From assembly GCF_011440375.1 (NCBI RefSeq), contig NZ_JAAOIR010000001.1, forward strand, positions 186,001-250,000: DNA of 64,000 bases, in the 5' to 3' direction. The DNA is from Halorubellus sp. JP-L1. GTDB lineage: Archaea > Halobacteriota > Halobacteria > Halobacteriales > Natrialbaceae. The position numbers were made by a program, and so were the translations under genes. Below are positions 32,757-42,300 of this stretch, piece after piece; positions within the stretch are counted from its first letter, which is position 1, and every line of letters begins with the position of its first letter. The notes under the pieces were generated by a model. That model was not told the origin of the DNA and made no database searches. It was given only the letters and a program-made list of their open reading frames with translations.

Positions 32757-33174
32757 GCTCTAAGGAGGCCCCGGAGCACAGTCGACAGCGCTCGGTCGGC
32801 GTCGGACAGTCGTCCGCAGTCACGATCGCGTCCTCGTAGGATGCCACCGCGTCCATCACGGCCCGGCGGTCCGCGTCCGGGACGTCGAACTCGCGGAGCG
32901 CGCCGTCGAGGTGCTCGGCGACTCGCTCGAAGTGCGCCGGCGTGACGCCCAGGTGGTCGTGGGCGGTCGCCATGTCGTCGCCGTCGTAATCGGCCGGGCC
33001 GCCCGTGACGCGACAGAGGAACATGGTCTGGTGGGACCGCAGTGCGTCGGTGTCAGCCTCCGCGAAGTAATGTTCGAGGTCGTCGTCGCCCAGCACGCGG
33101 TCGTAGAACTCGTCGACAACCGCCTCGATTCCTGCTCGCTCCCCGAGTCGCGCGTACAGCGTCTCGTCTGCCAT
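32542..33174 (-). CDS. Truncated haemoglobin with an extended, overlapping 3' end
   Basis: Residues 1 to about 120 are a group I-type truncated globin: MADETLYARLGERAGIEAVV, then FYDRVLGDDDLEHYFAEAD, and HDHLGVTPAHFERVAEHLDG with the proximal haem His. Such proteins bind O2 or NO. The frame then runs on for about 90 Arg/Pro-rich residues through the 3' end of the convergent Nudix gene, ending at 32542. A TAG lies one base out of frame at 32760-32762, so a single-base indel or a sequencing error is possible. The true product may end near there. Promoter AGTTAGTTTCTT at 33201-33212 (minus strand). Confidence 0.8.
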   Translation of the reverse strand: MADETLYARLGERAGIEAVVDEFYDRVLGDDDLEHYFAEADTDALRSHQTMFLCRVTGGPADYDGDDMATAHDHLGVTPAHFERVAEHLDGALREFDVPDADRRAVMDAVASYEDAIVTADDCPTPTERCRLCSGASLEPTPRALARTPSRCVRGRSPAIGRRRRERPRRARAEPRTPRPRAAGRRTRPRGRAHRSRSDTRPPASRRAGP

Positions 33175-33310
33175 CGACGTTCCGTCCGGCCTGGTCGTTC
33201 AAGAAACTAACTGTGTTCCGTCTCGAAACGCCCGGCGGACCGGCCCGCCGGTCCGCGTTCGCCGACCGCGTTCCCGAAGCCTTTTGCTGTCCGTCCCCGA
33301 GGCTCCGGGT

Positions 33311-33508
33311 ATGAAGGAGTCGCTGATGGACGTACTCTGCTGTCCGATGGACAAGTCCGAACTCGAACTGGAGGTCGACGAGCGCGCCGACGACGACGAG
33401 GTGCTCACCGGGACGCTCGTCTGCACGGAGTGCGGCGAGTCTTACCCGATCGAGGACGGCATCCCGAACCTGCTCCCGCCGGACATGCGCGACGACGTCC
33501 CCGCCTGA
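33311..33508 (+). CDS. Trm112-like zinc protein
   Basis: 65 residues: MKESLMDVLCCPMDKSELEL, then LVCTECGESYPIEDGIPNLL and a short tail. The CCP...CTEC pair is a zinc ribbon, and the ending YPIEDGIPNLLPPDM is the Trm112/YcaR signature. In archaea Trm112 stabilises and activates several methyltransferases for tRNA, rRNA and release factor. No methyltransferase gene is adjacent. AGCCTTTTGC (about 33279-33288) lies 27 nt upstream. Confidence 0.87.
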   Translation: MKESLMDVLCCPMDKSELELEVDERADDDEVLTGTLVCTECGESYPIEDGIPNLLPPDMRDDVPA

Positions 33509-33540
33509 ACACTTTTGAGACTCGGTCGTGAGATAGATTC

Positions 33541-34101
33541 GTGGTCGATACGCTCACCGTCCATCTGAGTCGCGGCGAACTCCACGAGGTAGCGCCCGCG
33601 ACGGCGGACTTCGAGACGGACGGCCCGTTCGAGCTCGAGTTCGTGAACCACGGGCGTGCCGCGCACGTCCACGTCCACCCGGACGACGCGCTCGCACGCG
33701 GCGTCAGCGTCGCGGAGTCGAACCTCTACGTGGAGACGGAATCGACCCGCGTCGTCGAAGTGGCCGTCCCGGACGGCCCCCGGCCGCTCCGGGGGACCCT
33801 GGACGTCTCGGCCGGCTACGGTGCGACCGAGGCGTCCGTCGACGTCGGCATCGTGCAGGCGCCCGACCCCGACCTCCCGGTCGACGAGACGCTCGCAGAA
33901 CCGAGCGCGGAGAAGCCGTCCGGGTCGCCGGTGGACGCGCTCCTCGACGAGGAGAGCCTCCCCGTTCTCGGACTCGGCGCGGTCGCGCTCCTCCTCGCGG
34001 TCGGCGCGGCGTACGCCATCGGCGACCTCGTCGTCGCCGTCGGTGCGCTCGCCGTCCTCGCGGGCGTCGCCGTCGCCATCTACGCGCTCGTCGCCGAGTG
34101 A
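33541..34101 (+). CDS. Haloarchaeal DUF7524-type membrane protein
   Basis: 186 residues starting with GTG. Residues 1 to about 110 are a beta-rich domain (DTLTVHLSRGELHEVAPATA, FVNHGRAAHVHVHPDD). Two hydrophobic helices follow near the C-terminus (PVLGLGAVALLLAVGAAYAI and VVAVGALAVLAGVAVAIYAL). It matches my recollection of DUF7524, function unknown. The GTG is supported by ACTTTTGAG (about 33510-33518), 27 nt upstream. Confidence 0.8.
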   Translation: MVDTLTVHLSRGELHEVAPATADFETDGPFELEFVNHGRAAHVHVHPDDALARGVSVAESNLYVETESTRVVEVAVPDGPRPLRGTLDVSAGYGATEASVDVGIVQAPDPDLPVDETLAEPSAEKPSGSPVDALLDEESLPVLGLGAVALLLAVGAAYAIGDLVVAVGALAVLAGVAVAIYALVAE

Positions 34102-34175
34102 CGCACCAGATAGCCGCGATACCACGCCCCACGGGACGACAACGTTCTTGCCGCAACCGTTCGACGACGTAGTCG

Positions 34176-34508
34176 ATGCTCGTCGTCCAGACGACGATCC
34201 CCGTCGACGAATCGCAGTTCGAGGAAGCCACCACAGCGGCTCGCCGCGTCGCCGCCGCGAGCCGCGAGGAATCGGGCACGCTCGGGTACGTGGCCGCGAC
34301 GACCGTCGGCGACGACCCCGCGCTCGTGTTCGTCGAACGCTACGAAGACGTCGACGCCGCCCGCTCCCACCAGGACACCGACCACTACGCGGCGTTCGTC
34401 GACGCCGTCTGCGAGTTCGCCGACGGCCAGACGACCACTCACCAGTACGAGGTCGCGAACCACGAGGCAGTCACGTTCACGACAGCGGAACTCCGCGACT
34501 CGATCTGA
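34176..34508 (+). CDS. ABM-domain protein, putative quinol monooxygenase
   Basis: 110 residues, a single ferredoxin-like ABM fold: MLVVQTTIPVDESQFEEATT, ESGTLGYVAATTVGDDPALV, FVERYEDVDAARSHQDTDHY. Members include YgiN-type quinol monooxygenases and unrelated cofactor-free enzymes, so the activity is uncertain. The stop codon lies in the first unit of a tandem array that continues downstream (34495-34642). Confidence 0.8.
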   Translation: MLVVQTTIPVDESQFEEATTAARRVAAASREESGTLGYVAATTVGDDPALVFVERYEDVDAARSHQDTDHYAAFVDAVCEFADGQTTTHQYEVANHEAVTFTTAELRDSI

Positions 34509-34642
34509 CTGTCCGGTGGACCTCGGCGACTCGATCTGACTGTCCGGCGGGGCTCGGCGACTCGATCTAACTGTCCGGCGGGCCTCCTCCGCGCGATCTG
34601 ACTGTCCGGCGGGCCTCCGCCGCGCGATCTGACTACTCTACG
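34495..34642. repeat. 31-34-nt tandem array starting in a gene's last codons
   Basis: Five units starting at 34495, 34526, 34557, 34591 and 34622 (the last truncated), built on CGATCTGACTGTCCGGCGGG. The first unit includes the last codons and TGA of the ABM gene, so the array looks like repeated copies of that gene's 3' end. Confidence 0.85.
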
Positions 34643-34699
34643 AGTGCGCGTGGCGACCCCGCCGACGACTGACCGCCGGAACGGTCCGACCGCGTGAGC

Positions 34700-35863
34700 C
34701 TACTCCGCGTCGTCGGTCGGGACGCCACCGAGGTTGCCGTCCTCGTCCATCCGTTTCTCGCGGAGGTATCGCGCGCGCCAGCGGTTCGCGCCGTCCCGGA
34801 AGTCTGCCTCGCGGACGTCGCCGGCGTCGCCGTCCGCGACCCGGTCGACGATCGCCTCGATCTGTTCTTTCTCGCTCGGCGTCAGCTCGAACTCGTAGGT
34901 GCGAGTCTCCTCGCCCTCGATCTTCGTCCACTGGCGTGCCGCGGACACCACCATCGAGCACGGTTCGCGGCACGGGAACGCGCCGTCGCCGCCGTCGGCC
35001 TCCAGTTCCGTGTCGTCGTCGTACTGCCACTCCCGGCGCTTCAGGCACTGCGAGTCCGCACAGCACGCGTTCGCGACGCGCTCGACGTGCTCGGTGCCTT
35101 CGCCCCGGTTCCACGTCTGCACGACGCCGTAGATCCCGGACTGGCGCGCCATCGTCGACTCCCAGTGGTCGACGTCGAGGTTCCCCTGGCGTTCCCGGTG
35201 CCAGTTCGCGACGGTCGCCGGATACACCGTCTCGACGAGTTCGAGGACCTCAGCGCTCGTCAGCTCGGGGAACCGCCAGCCGTCGACGAGCGTCGGCGCG
35301 GTCTTCAGCGGCCGATACCGGTCGTGCGCGTCGAACTTCGCGATATCTCGAGCCTCGCGCGGCTCCAGGTGGTCGACGAGGTCGTCGGGGTCGGCGTCCG
35401 CGTCGGCGACGTGCCGGACCTCGTACCGCCGGTAGCCGTCCTCGGCGAGCTCGACCGACACGTGGAGCTGCCCCCACTCGCGGGTGATCCCGTGCTCGAG
35501 GGCGTCGTACCGGTCGGGGACCTCCGTCGGCTCGAACGTGGTACCGTGGGTCGCGTCCCCGCCCCGGCCGCGGGTCCGCGTCGGCGCGTCGTGGTCGGCG
35601 ACGCGTTCGAGGAACCGCAGGAAGTCGTATCGTGCGGACCCCTCTCGCGGCGCGACGTCGTGCCAGAAGTACCAGTTCGTCACCCACTCGTCGTTCGCGC
35701 GCGCTACCCGCCGGAGGTCGTCCTCGTCGAGACCGACTCGTTCCAGGTCCGGGAGCGAAAACCGGTAGCCGTCGTCCTCGCGGGTGACGTGCAGGCCGTC
35801 GAACGCGATGTCGTCCTCGACCGTGACCGCAGCCGCGAGCGCGGCGAGTTGCTCGTCGTCCAT
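34700..35863 (-). CDS. DR2241-type Fe-S protein, CbiX partner
   Basis: 387 residues. I recognise the family found fused or adjacent to CbiX chelatases (DR2241). The C-terminal part has four Cys positions for a 4Fe-4S cluster: NACCADSQCLKRREW, then PCREPCSMVVSAAR. Other blocks are NDEWVTNWYFWHD and ARQSGIYGVVQTWNRGEG. The start lies 4 nt after the CbiX stop, so they are one operon, probably for siroheme or cobalamin metal insertion. The exact role of the Fe-S part is not established. Confidence 0.82.
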   Translation of the reverse strand: MDDEQLAALAAAVTVEDDIAFDGLHVTREDDGYRFSLPDLERVGLDEDDLRRVARANDEWVTNWYFWHDVAPREGSARYDFLRFLERVADHDAPTRTRGRGGDATHGTTFEPTEVPDRYDALEHGITREWGQLHVSVELAEDGYRRYEVRHVADADADPDDLVDHLEPREARDIAKFDAHDRYRPLKTAPTLVDGWRFPELTSAEVLELVETVYPATVANWHRERQGNLDVDHWESTMARQSGIYGVVQTWNRGEGTEHVERVANACCADSQCLKRREWQYDDDTELEADGGDGAFPCREPCSMVVSAARQWTKIEGEETRTYEFELTPSEKEQIEAIVDRVADGDAGDVREADFRDGANRWRARYLREKRMDEDGNLGGVPTDDAE

Positions 35864-35867
35864 CGAA

Positions 35868-36743
35868 TCAGGCCTCCGTCGCCGCGGCGTCGCGAGTGTG
35901 CTCGCGGACGTACTCGACGGCCGCCTCGACGTCGGCGCCCGCGTCCAGCGCCCGCTCGAGGACGACGTCCGCCATCAGCGGCTCGGTGCCGACGGCGCCC
36001 GAGTACCAGATGTAGTGGCCGTTCACTTTCTCCGGGGTCTCCCAGCCCGTTCGGTAGTCGTCGGTGAGCCCCATGTCCTCGGGGATGTCCTCCTGCGTGT
36101 GGTAGCCGTCGGCGACGAACAGCGGCACCACGACGACGTCCTCGCTCTCGAAGAACTCGGTGACGTCGTCGACCTCCGGGTCCTCGTCCATGAACAGCGC
36201 CTGCACCTCGTCGAAGCGGTCCATCTCTCGGATGCGGTCGGCGTGGTACTCGATCGCCTTCGCGGAGTTCTCGTTGCGCTTCGTCCCGTGACCGACCACG
36301 GCGAGGCCGAATCCCTCGCCGACGTCGGGGTCGCCCGTGATGCTCTCGGCGCGTCGCACGATGACGTCGCTCATCGCGTCGTGCGTGCCGACCGGTCCGC
36401 AGTAGTGCACGGTCTTGTCGACGTCGCTCGCCTGGAGCGTCGCGTGCGTCGCACTCGTCCCGTCGGACGCCCAGGCGTCCGGGTCCCAGCCCTCCAGCCG
36501 GAGTTCCCGCGGGATGACCTCCTCCGTGAAGTACCCCTCCGAGACGAACAGCGGGACGACGTACACCTCCTCGGACTCGAGGGTCCGCAGGACCTCCCGG
36601 AAATGCGGCTCCTCCTTCCAGAACGCCTCGCGGACCTCGTCGAACGCCGCCGTCTCCCGGATGGTGTCGGCGTGCGCGTACGTCGGCGTGCTCGACTCCG
36701 GATTGAGGTGCGAGCCGTGCGCGACGATGACCAGCGCTTGCAT
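35868..36743 (-). CDS. cbiX: CbiX/SirB-type sirohydrochlorin chelatase, two domains
   Basis: 291 residues, two related chelatase domains. The first starts LVIVAHGSHLNPESSTPTYA, with VYVVPLFVSEGYFTEEVIPR. The second starts LAVVGHGTKRNENSAKAIEY, with VVVVPLFVADGYHTQEDIPE. The metal-binding His residues of HGS/HGT are present in both. It inserts Co2+ or Fe2+ into sirohydrochlorin. TGATAGGG (about 36765-36772, minus strand) sits 26 nt before the start. Confidence 0.88.
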   Translation of the reverse strand: MQALVIVAHGSHLNPESSTPTYAHADTIRETAAFDEVREAFWKEEPHFREVLRTLESEEVYVVPLFVSEGYFTEEVIPRELRLEGWDPDAWASDGTSATHATLQASDVDKTVHYCGPVGTHDAMSDVIVRRAESITGDPDVGEGFGLAVVGHGTKRNENSAKAIEYHADRIREMDRFDEVQALFMDEDPEVDDVTEFFESEDVVVVPLFVADGYHTQEDIPEDMGLTDDYRTGWETPEKVNGHYIWYSGAVGTEPLMADVVLERALDAGADVEAAVEYVREHTRDAAATEA

Positions 36744-36882
36744 GTCTCAGCGTACGTACCACCGCCCTATCACGGTTGCTCTTTCGGAACTCCGGCTCCG
36801 GACGGCTTCCGGCCGCGTCGATCGAGCCAAACACGTCGTCTGGCCGAACTAATTTTGGACAGGGCTCTCGAACGCCGGGAAC

Positions 36883-38121
36883 GTGAACCGACGCCAGTTG
36901 TTGTCGAGTCTTGGGCTCGCGGCCGTCGCGGGCTGCCTCCGGCTCGAATCCGACGGGACGAGCACGACCGGTCGGTCGACGACCACTCGAGCGGCGGGAC
37001 CCACGGCGAAGAGCTCCGGGGAACCCGCCGACCCGACGACGCAGGAGTCGACGGAGACCACGAACGAGGAGCCGACCGAGACGGAGGCTGCGGTCACGGC
37101 GGTGGAACTCGCCGAAGTCTGGCAGCGAGACATTCAGGCGCGGAAACTCGAGGTCGACGGTGACCGGCTCCACGTCGGTTCGTGGGGTTCGATCCAGGGG
37201 ATCGACCCGGCTTCGGGCCGAACGGACTGGACGATCGACGTCGACGAGTCGGGGTCCGTCGACCGATTCACGGTCACGTCGGAGGACGTGTTCGTCGCCA
37301 CGACGAAGGCCGATCACGAACGGGCGCTGTTCTCGGCGTACGACCGCGAATCGAGGACTCGACGGTGGACGGCGCGCGGCGAGTACGGGAACTCGTTCGA
37401 CGACCCCAGGCCGTCTGGCGACGTCGTGGCCGTCACGACGGGCGCGGTGGACGCGAAACCGGACCAGGACGGAGTACAGAACCGGGGGAGCGTCGCGGTC
37501 CTCGACCGGGAGACGGGCGAGCGCGTCTGGCAGCCGACGGGCTACGGTGGCGGCGACGGGACCGTCTCGGGGGCAGCGCTCGACGACGGCACGCTCGCCG
37601 TCCTCGGGAGTGCCGTCGTCGGGTACGACGTCGACTCTCGCTCCGAACGCTGGCGGTTCGACGACGCGATTTCAGTGAAGCCGCCGCTGTCGGTCGACGG
37701 AACCCTGTACGTTCCGCTGATGGGGGACGTTCAGGCGGTATCGGCGGCCTCCGGGTCGGTGCAGTGGACGGCGAGCACGCGCGGTCAGCCGACGGTCCGG
37801 CCGCGACTGGTGGACGACGTCCTCGTCGTCCGAACTGGCGACGTCGTCGAGACGTTCGACCCGGAGTCGGGGGAGCGGCGCTGGTCTCGCCCGACGACGG
37901 GGCCGAGCTACGCGCCACCCGTCGCGCTCGACGGCCTGCTCTTCACGTTCGACGAGTACGGGATGGCGTACGCGAACGACCTCGAATCGGGACGCGGCCT
38001 CCTGTCCGAGACGCTGACAGAGGAGCGCGTGGACGCGACCGCCGCGGACCCGGAGAACGGCCTCGTCTTCGTCGGGACGGCCGACGAAGTCACGGCGTAC
38101 CGGGTCGAGACGCAGCGGTAG
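36883..38121 (+). CDS. PQQ-repeat (WD-like propeller) lipoprotein
   Basis: 412 residues with a GTG start. The signal peptide and lipobox are NRRQLLSSLGLAAVAGC. A Thr/Glu-rich linker of about 60 residues follows, then blades of a PQQ-type beta-propeller with recurring (D/E)xxSGxxxW: GIDPASGRTDWTID, LDRETGERVWQPT, VSAASGSVQWTAS, FDPESGERRWSRP. The lack of conserved enzyme residues suggests a scaffold or binding role on the outer face of the membrane. AACTAATTTTGG (36847-36858) is 29 nt before the start. Confidence 0.83.
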   Translation: MNRRQLLSSLGLAAVAGCLRLESDGTSTTGRSTTTRAAGPTAKSSGEPADPTTQESTETTNEEPTETEAAVTAVELAEVWQRDIQARKLEVDGDRLHVGSWGSIQGIDPASGRTDWTIDVDESGSVDRFTVTSEDVFVATTKADHERALFSAYDRESRTRRWTARGEYGNSFDDPRPSGDVVAVTTGAVDAKPDQDGVQNRGSVAVLDRETGERVWQPTGYGGGDGTVSGAALDDGTLAVLGSAVVGYDVDSRSERWRFDDAISVKPPLSVDGTLYVPLMGDVQAVSAASGSVQWTASTRGQPTVRPRLVDDVLVVRTGDVVETFDPESGERRWSRPTTGPSYAPPVALDGLLFTFDEYGMAYANDLESGRGLLSETLTEERVDATAADPENGLVFVGTADEVTAYRVETQR

Positions 38122-38439
38122 GCCGAGACGGTGGGCGCTAGAGGAGTAGGCAGTCCGATCAAAACCAGCAGTCGCTACGATCGACGTGTTGACGGCGGTA
38201 CGGCGCGTCCTCGGTTCCTCCTCGTGGCCGCACTCGTCGCGGCCGTGCGCATCGCTGACTGCTCGCGCCCGGGACGACGCGGAGAGCGACGGCGCCGCGA
38301 AGTACTCGCACGCGAACGCGACGTTCGAGTGGACGCGGACGCGTCTTCCCCGGGGAGGCCGAACGCCGCGCATTCTTCGCTCCCGGGAGCGCGGGCCGCG
38401 ACCGCGTCGCTTTTGCCGGCGCGCGCCCCGGATTCCGGC
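38122..38439. other. Gene-free stretch between the PQQ lipoprotein and DUF7523-type gene
   Basis: 318 nt with no supportable gene on either strand: the open frames are Arg/Pro-rich shadows without promoter elements. The only feature seen is GTCGCTTTTGCC at about 38406-38417, the promoter of the 38440 gene. Confidence 0.5.
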
Positions 38440-38955
38440 ATGAGTCTCGCCGAACGCACCCGGGACGCGGCCCGCGACCACCCGTTCCTCGTCGACGCAC
38501 TCCGTGCGGGCGTCGCGAACTACGCCGCCGCGGCGCGCTACCTCGACGTCGACGGCGACCCCGACGCCGTCGCGACCGCGCTCCGCCGGTACGCCGACGA
38601 CCTCCCCGACCGCGCGCCCGCAGAGCGCGACGTTCGCGTGACGATGGAGCGGGGCGTCGGACGCATCGAGGACGCAGGGACCGCTTCCGCGCGCGAGGTC
38701 CTCCTGTCGGTGTCCGGGAGCGCGTTCGGCGCGACCGACGACGGGAAGACCGCCGTCCTCGCGACTGGCGACGTCGACCTGGACGCCGTCCGCGCCGCGC
38801 TCGACGCGCTCGCCGTCGAGGGCGTCGCCGTGGACGCGCTCGCGCACGCCGACGACGTCCTCGCCGTCGTCGTCCCGAAGCTCGACGCCGCGAACGCGCT
38901 CCGCGCAGTCGAAGGTGCGTTCGACGCCGTCGCGACGTCCCCGGTCACGACCTGA
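38440..38955 (+). CDS. DUF7523-type haloarchaeal protein
   Basis: 171 residues: [20 protein letters not shown], then [20 protein letters not shown] as a helix-turn-helix-like unit. The C-terminal half resembles an ACT-type regulatory fold ([40 protein letters not shown]). It fits the family I recall as DUF7523. It could be a small-molecule-responsive regulator (inference). GCTTTTGCC lies 27 nt upstream of the ATG. Confidence 0.8.
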   Translation: MSLAERTRDAARDHPFLVDALRAGVANYAAAARYLDVDGDPDAVATALRRYADDLPDRAPAERDVRVTMERGVGRIEDAGTASAREVLLSVSGSAFGATDDGKTAVLATGDVDLDAVRAALDALAVEGVAVDALAHADDVLAVVVPKLDAANALRAVEGAFDAVATSPVTT

Positions 38956-39337
38956 CCGGGGCCCGCTCGGTCGGCTCCGGCGCTCCCCCGTCGGGGACGG
39001 CTCGCCGCGCGTTCGCCGTAATATTTTCGAGCAAAGTGCTACGCATCCCGCTGCCTTCGGGGGACCGGTTCGGACGAACGGACCAGCGTCCCACGGCATT
39101 CGGGCGGTAGCTGGTGCAGACGACGAAAATACAGTAAAGCCCCAGCCAGCGATGTGTGCTAATTGTTATCATGAACTTGGTCAGTCGTCGGTGGCCCGCC
39201 GGTGTCGCGGACGCCGAGAGCGCGGTACCGGGGGTCGTCACTGGACGCGAACCAGTCGAGGCTCGGTCGAACGCGCGCCGCAACGGAGGGCGTCGAACGC
39301 GTCCGAACGTCCCGCTGGTTCCACGTCGAGGGGCACG
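38956..39337. other. Gene-free leader before the giant surface-protein gene
   Basis: 382 nt. It holds two AT-rich islands, GTAATATTTTCG near 39018-39029 and GTGCTAATTGTTATCATGAA near 39155-39174. Either could supply the promoter, so the giant gene probably has a long leader. A 56-61-codon frame ending in an ATGA overlap with the giant gene (stop 39339-39341) is too Arg-rich to call. Confidence 0.5.
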
Positions 39338-42300
39338 ATGAGTCGACGCGACCGTCCACCGGCGATGGCCGCGAAGCCGCTACTGGTCGCGCTCGTCGCC
39401 CTGACGGTCGTCGCGAGCGCACCGGCCGCCGCGATCGGTGTCGCAACGGCCCAGACTCCCGCGGCCGCTACCCCGGCCCCCATAACGCAGTCGGCCACGA
39501 CGTCGAACTCGGCTGCGACGTCGCACCCGGCGGCATCCACGGCGAACAAGGAGTCGATACCGCTCGATCCGACACACCTTGACGTTTCGGCGACGCCTGC
39601 CGTGCAGACGCCCGCAGACGTCACGGGGTTCGACGCCCCCGCGACCGTCCTGCAGTCCAGTAGCGACGCGGCCGAGCGAGGCGTCGAGGAGGGGGCCGAG
39701 CTGGCCCAGCGTCAGGGTGCGAACGTCACGCAGGCTCAGATCGCGGCCGCGAAGGAAGCCGCGGTCGGCGTGGCGAGTCAGCACCAGGAGGTGAACGTCA
39801 CGCAGGTCCAGCGCGCGGCGCGCGGCGCTGCCCACGGCGCGCTCGTGCAGGCCCAGTCCGCGAACGTCACGCAGATCCAGGCGTCGGTCGCCGGAAGCTT
39901 CGACGGCGCACTGACTCAGTCCCAGTCGGCCAACGTGACGCAGTTGCAGAGCGCGGCCTGGGGTGCGGCTCACGGGTCGCTCGCGCAGGCCCAGCGCGTC
40001 TCGGTGACGCAGGTACAGCAAGCTGCGGCGGGGGCGGCCTCCGGCGCGGCCCGGGGCGCGGGTAAGCAGAAGGTCCCCGACGTCGGGAAGGTCCAGGAGG
40101 CCGCCCAGGGCGGGGCGTACGGCGCGCTCGAACGCGACGGCAAGCCCGAGAAGACTCACGGTGCGGCGAAAGGTGGCGCCGAGGGCGCACTCGAACAGAG
40201 CCAGCAGGCGAACGTGAAGCAAGTGCAGGTGGCCGCCCTCGGCGGCGCGGAAGGCGCCGTCTCCCAGAGCCAGCAGGCGACGGTCAGGCAGGTGCAGGCC
40301 GCGAGCCACGGCGGTGCGGCCGGCGCGATCTCCCAGAGTCAGACCGTCAACGTCGTCCAGATACAGATCGCTGCCGGGGGTGCTGCGTCCGGCGCGCTCT
40401 CCCAGAGCCAGTCGGCGAGCGTCACGCAGATCCAGTCCGCGGCCAGGGGCGCCTGCCGGGGCGTCCTCGGGCAGGTGACGCAAGTCCAGGTCGTGAACAT
40501 CGTCCAGATACAGATATTCGTCCAGATCACGGCCGCCGAGACCACGAAGGAGGCCGTGAAGGACGGGGAGTCCAGTCCGTCGAAGATTACGCGAGACGGC
40601 GAGCGGAAGGGCAAGGACAAGTACCGCTCGCCCGGCGACCGCGACCGCGACGGCCTCTCCGACGACCAGGAGCGCCTCATCAGCACCGACCCGAACGACG
40701 TCGACACCGACGGCGACGGCCTGAACGACGGGACCGAGGTCCTCATCGAGTCCACCGACCCGCTGAACCCCGACACTGACGGCGACGGCGTCGACGACGG
40801 CGAGGAGGTCGAGATCGGGACGGACCCGACGCGCGCCGATACGGACCGCGACGGCGTCGACGACGGCGACGAACTCGAGCAGGGGTCGGATCCGCTCGAC
40901 CCGAACGATCCGGCCGAGACCGACGCCGACGGCGACGGCCTGACGCTTCGCGAGGAGCGAGCACTCGGCACCGACCCGAACGACCTCGACACCGACGGCG
41001 ACGGCATCGACGACGGGACCGAAGTGAACTCCTACGGCTCGAGCCCGCTCGCGTTCGACACGGACGGCGACGGCCTGGGCGACGGGAGCGAGGTCGACCT
41101 CGGGACGGACCCGACCGACCCCGACACCGACGGCGACGGCCTCACCGACAGAGCGGAGCTCGTCCGCGGCACCGATCCGACCGACCCCGACGACCCCGCG
41201 CCGCCGGACCCGGACGACGACGGCCTGGGAACGGCCCAGGAGGAGCGGCTCGGGACCGACCCGAACGACCCCGACACCGACGACGACGGGCTGGAGGACG
41301 GCCAAGAGGTCCTGTCCACGTTCACCGACCCGCTCGACGACGACACCGACGGCGACGGGTTCCCCGACGGTGAGGAGGTCGAGAACGACACCGACCCGCT
41401 CGACCCGAACGATCCGGTCCAGAGAGACGCCGACGACGACGGCCTCCCGGACGAGGCGGAGGAGGCCATCGGGACGAACGTGACCGACCCCGACACGGAC
41501 GGCGACGGTATCTCCGACGGGACGGAGGTCGAGGAGGGAACGGACCCACTCGACCCCGACGACCCGCCGGAGGTCACGCCGCTCGCGGTCGCGACGGACT
41601 GCGAGAACGTGACCGTCACGAACCCGAACGACGTGCCCGTGACGGTGAACGTCACCGGACCGAACGGGACCGTGCAGGCCGGTCTCGCGGCGGGCGAGAC
41701 CCGGCAGGTCGTGGCGGCGGCCGGCGAGTATTCGCTGACGGCGAGCACCGGCGACGGGACGACCGTTCCGCTGGGCGAGGAGAACGAGACCGAATTCGAC
41801 GTCGCCGTCGACGAGTGCCCGACGGTCGCCCAGAGTCTGACGGTCGTCGAGCGCGAGCGAAACGTCTCCGTCACCAACCCGAACGACGCGCCCGTGACGG
41901 TCACCGCGACCGACGACGCGGACGCGGACGCGGCCCGGAACGAGACGGTGCCCGCGAACGAGACTGCGACGCTCGGACTCGACCCCGGCAACTACACCCT
42001 CACGGCCGAAACCGACGCCGACGCGGGAGAGCCTGTTCCCCTGAACGGCGAGCCGACCTTCAACGTCTCCATCGCGTCGGACCCCGTCGAGGCGGCCCTC
42101 GCCGCGTCCGTCGAGAACGACACGCTGATCGTCGCGAACCCCTCCGGGGTGAACGCGACGGCGAACCTGACCAACGAGACGGGAACGGTCGAGTCATTCG
42201 CGGTCTCCACCGGGGAGATCGCGACCGTCACGGACCTGGCGCCCGGTAACTACACGCTGACCGCGACCGGCGCGGAGAACGCGACGGCCCGGGTCAACGG

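Noticed and set aside
38159-38500. Minus-strand 113-codon frame in the 38.1-38.4 kb gap
   Set aside because: Arg/Pro-rich, without promoter or start signal, and it overlaps the start of the DUF7523-type gene in antisense.
39156-39341. 61-codon frame ending in the giant gene's start (ATGA)
   Set aside because: Arg-rich composition unlike haloarchaeal proteins. The overlap alone is weak evidence.
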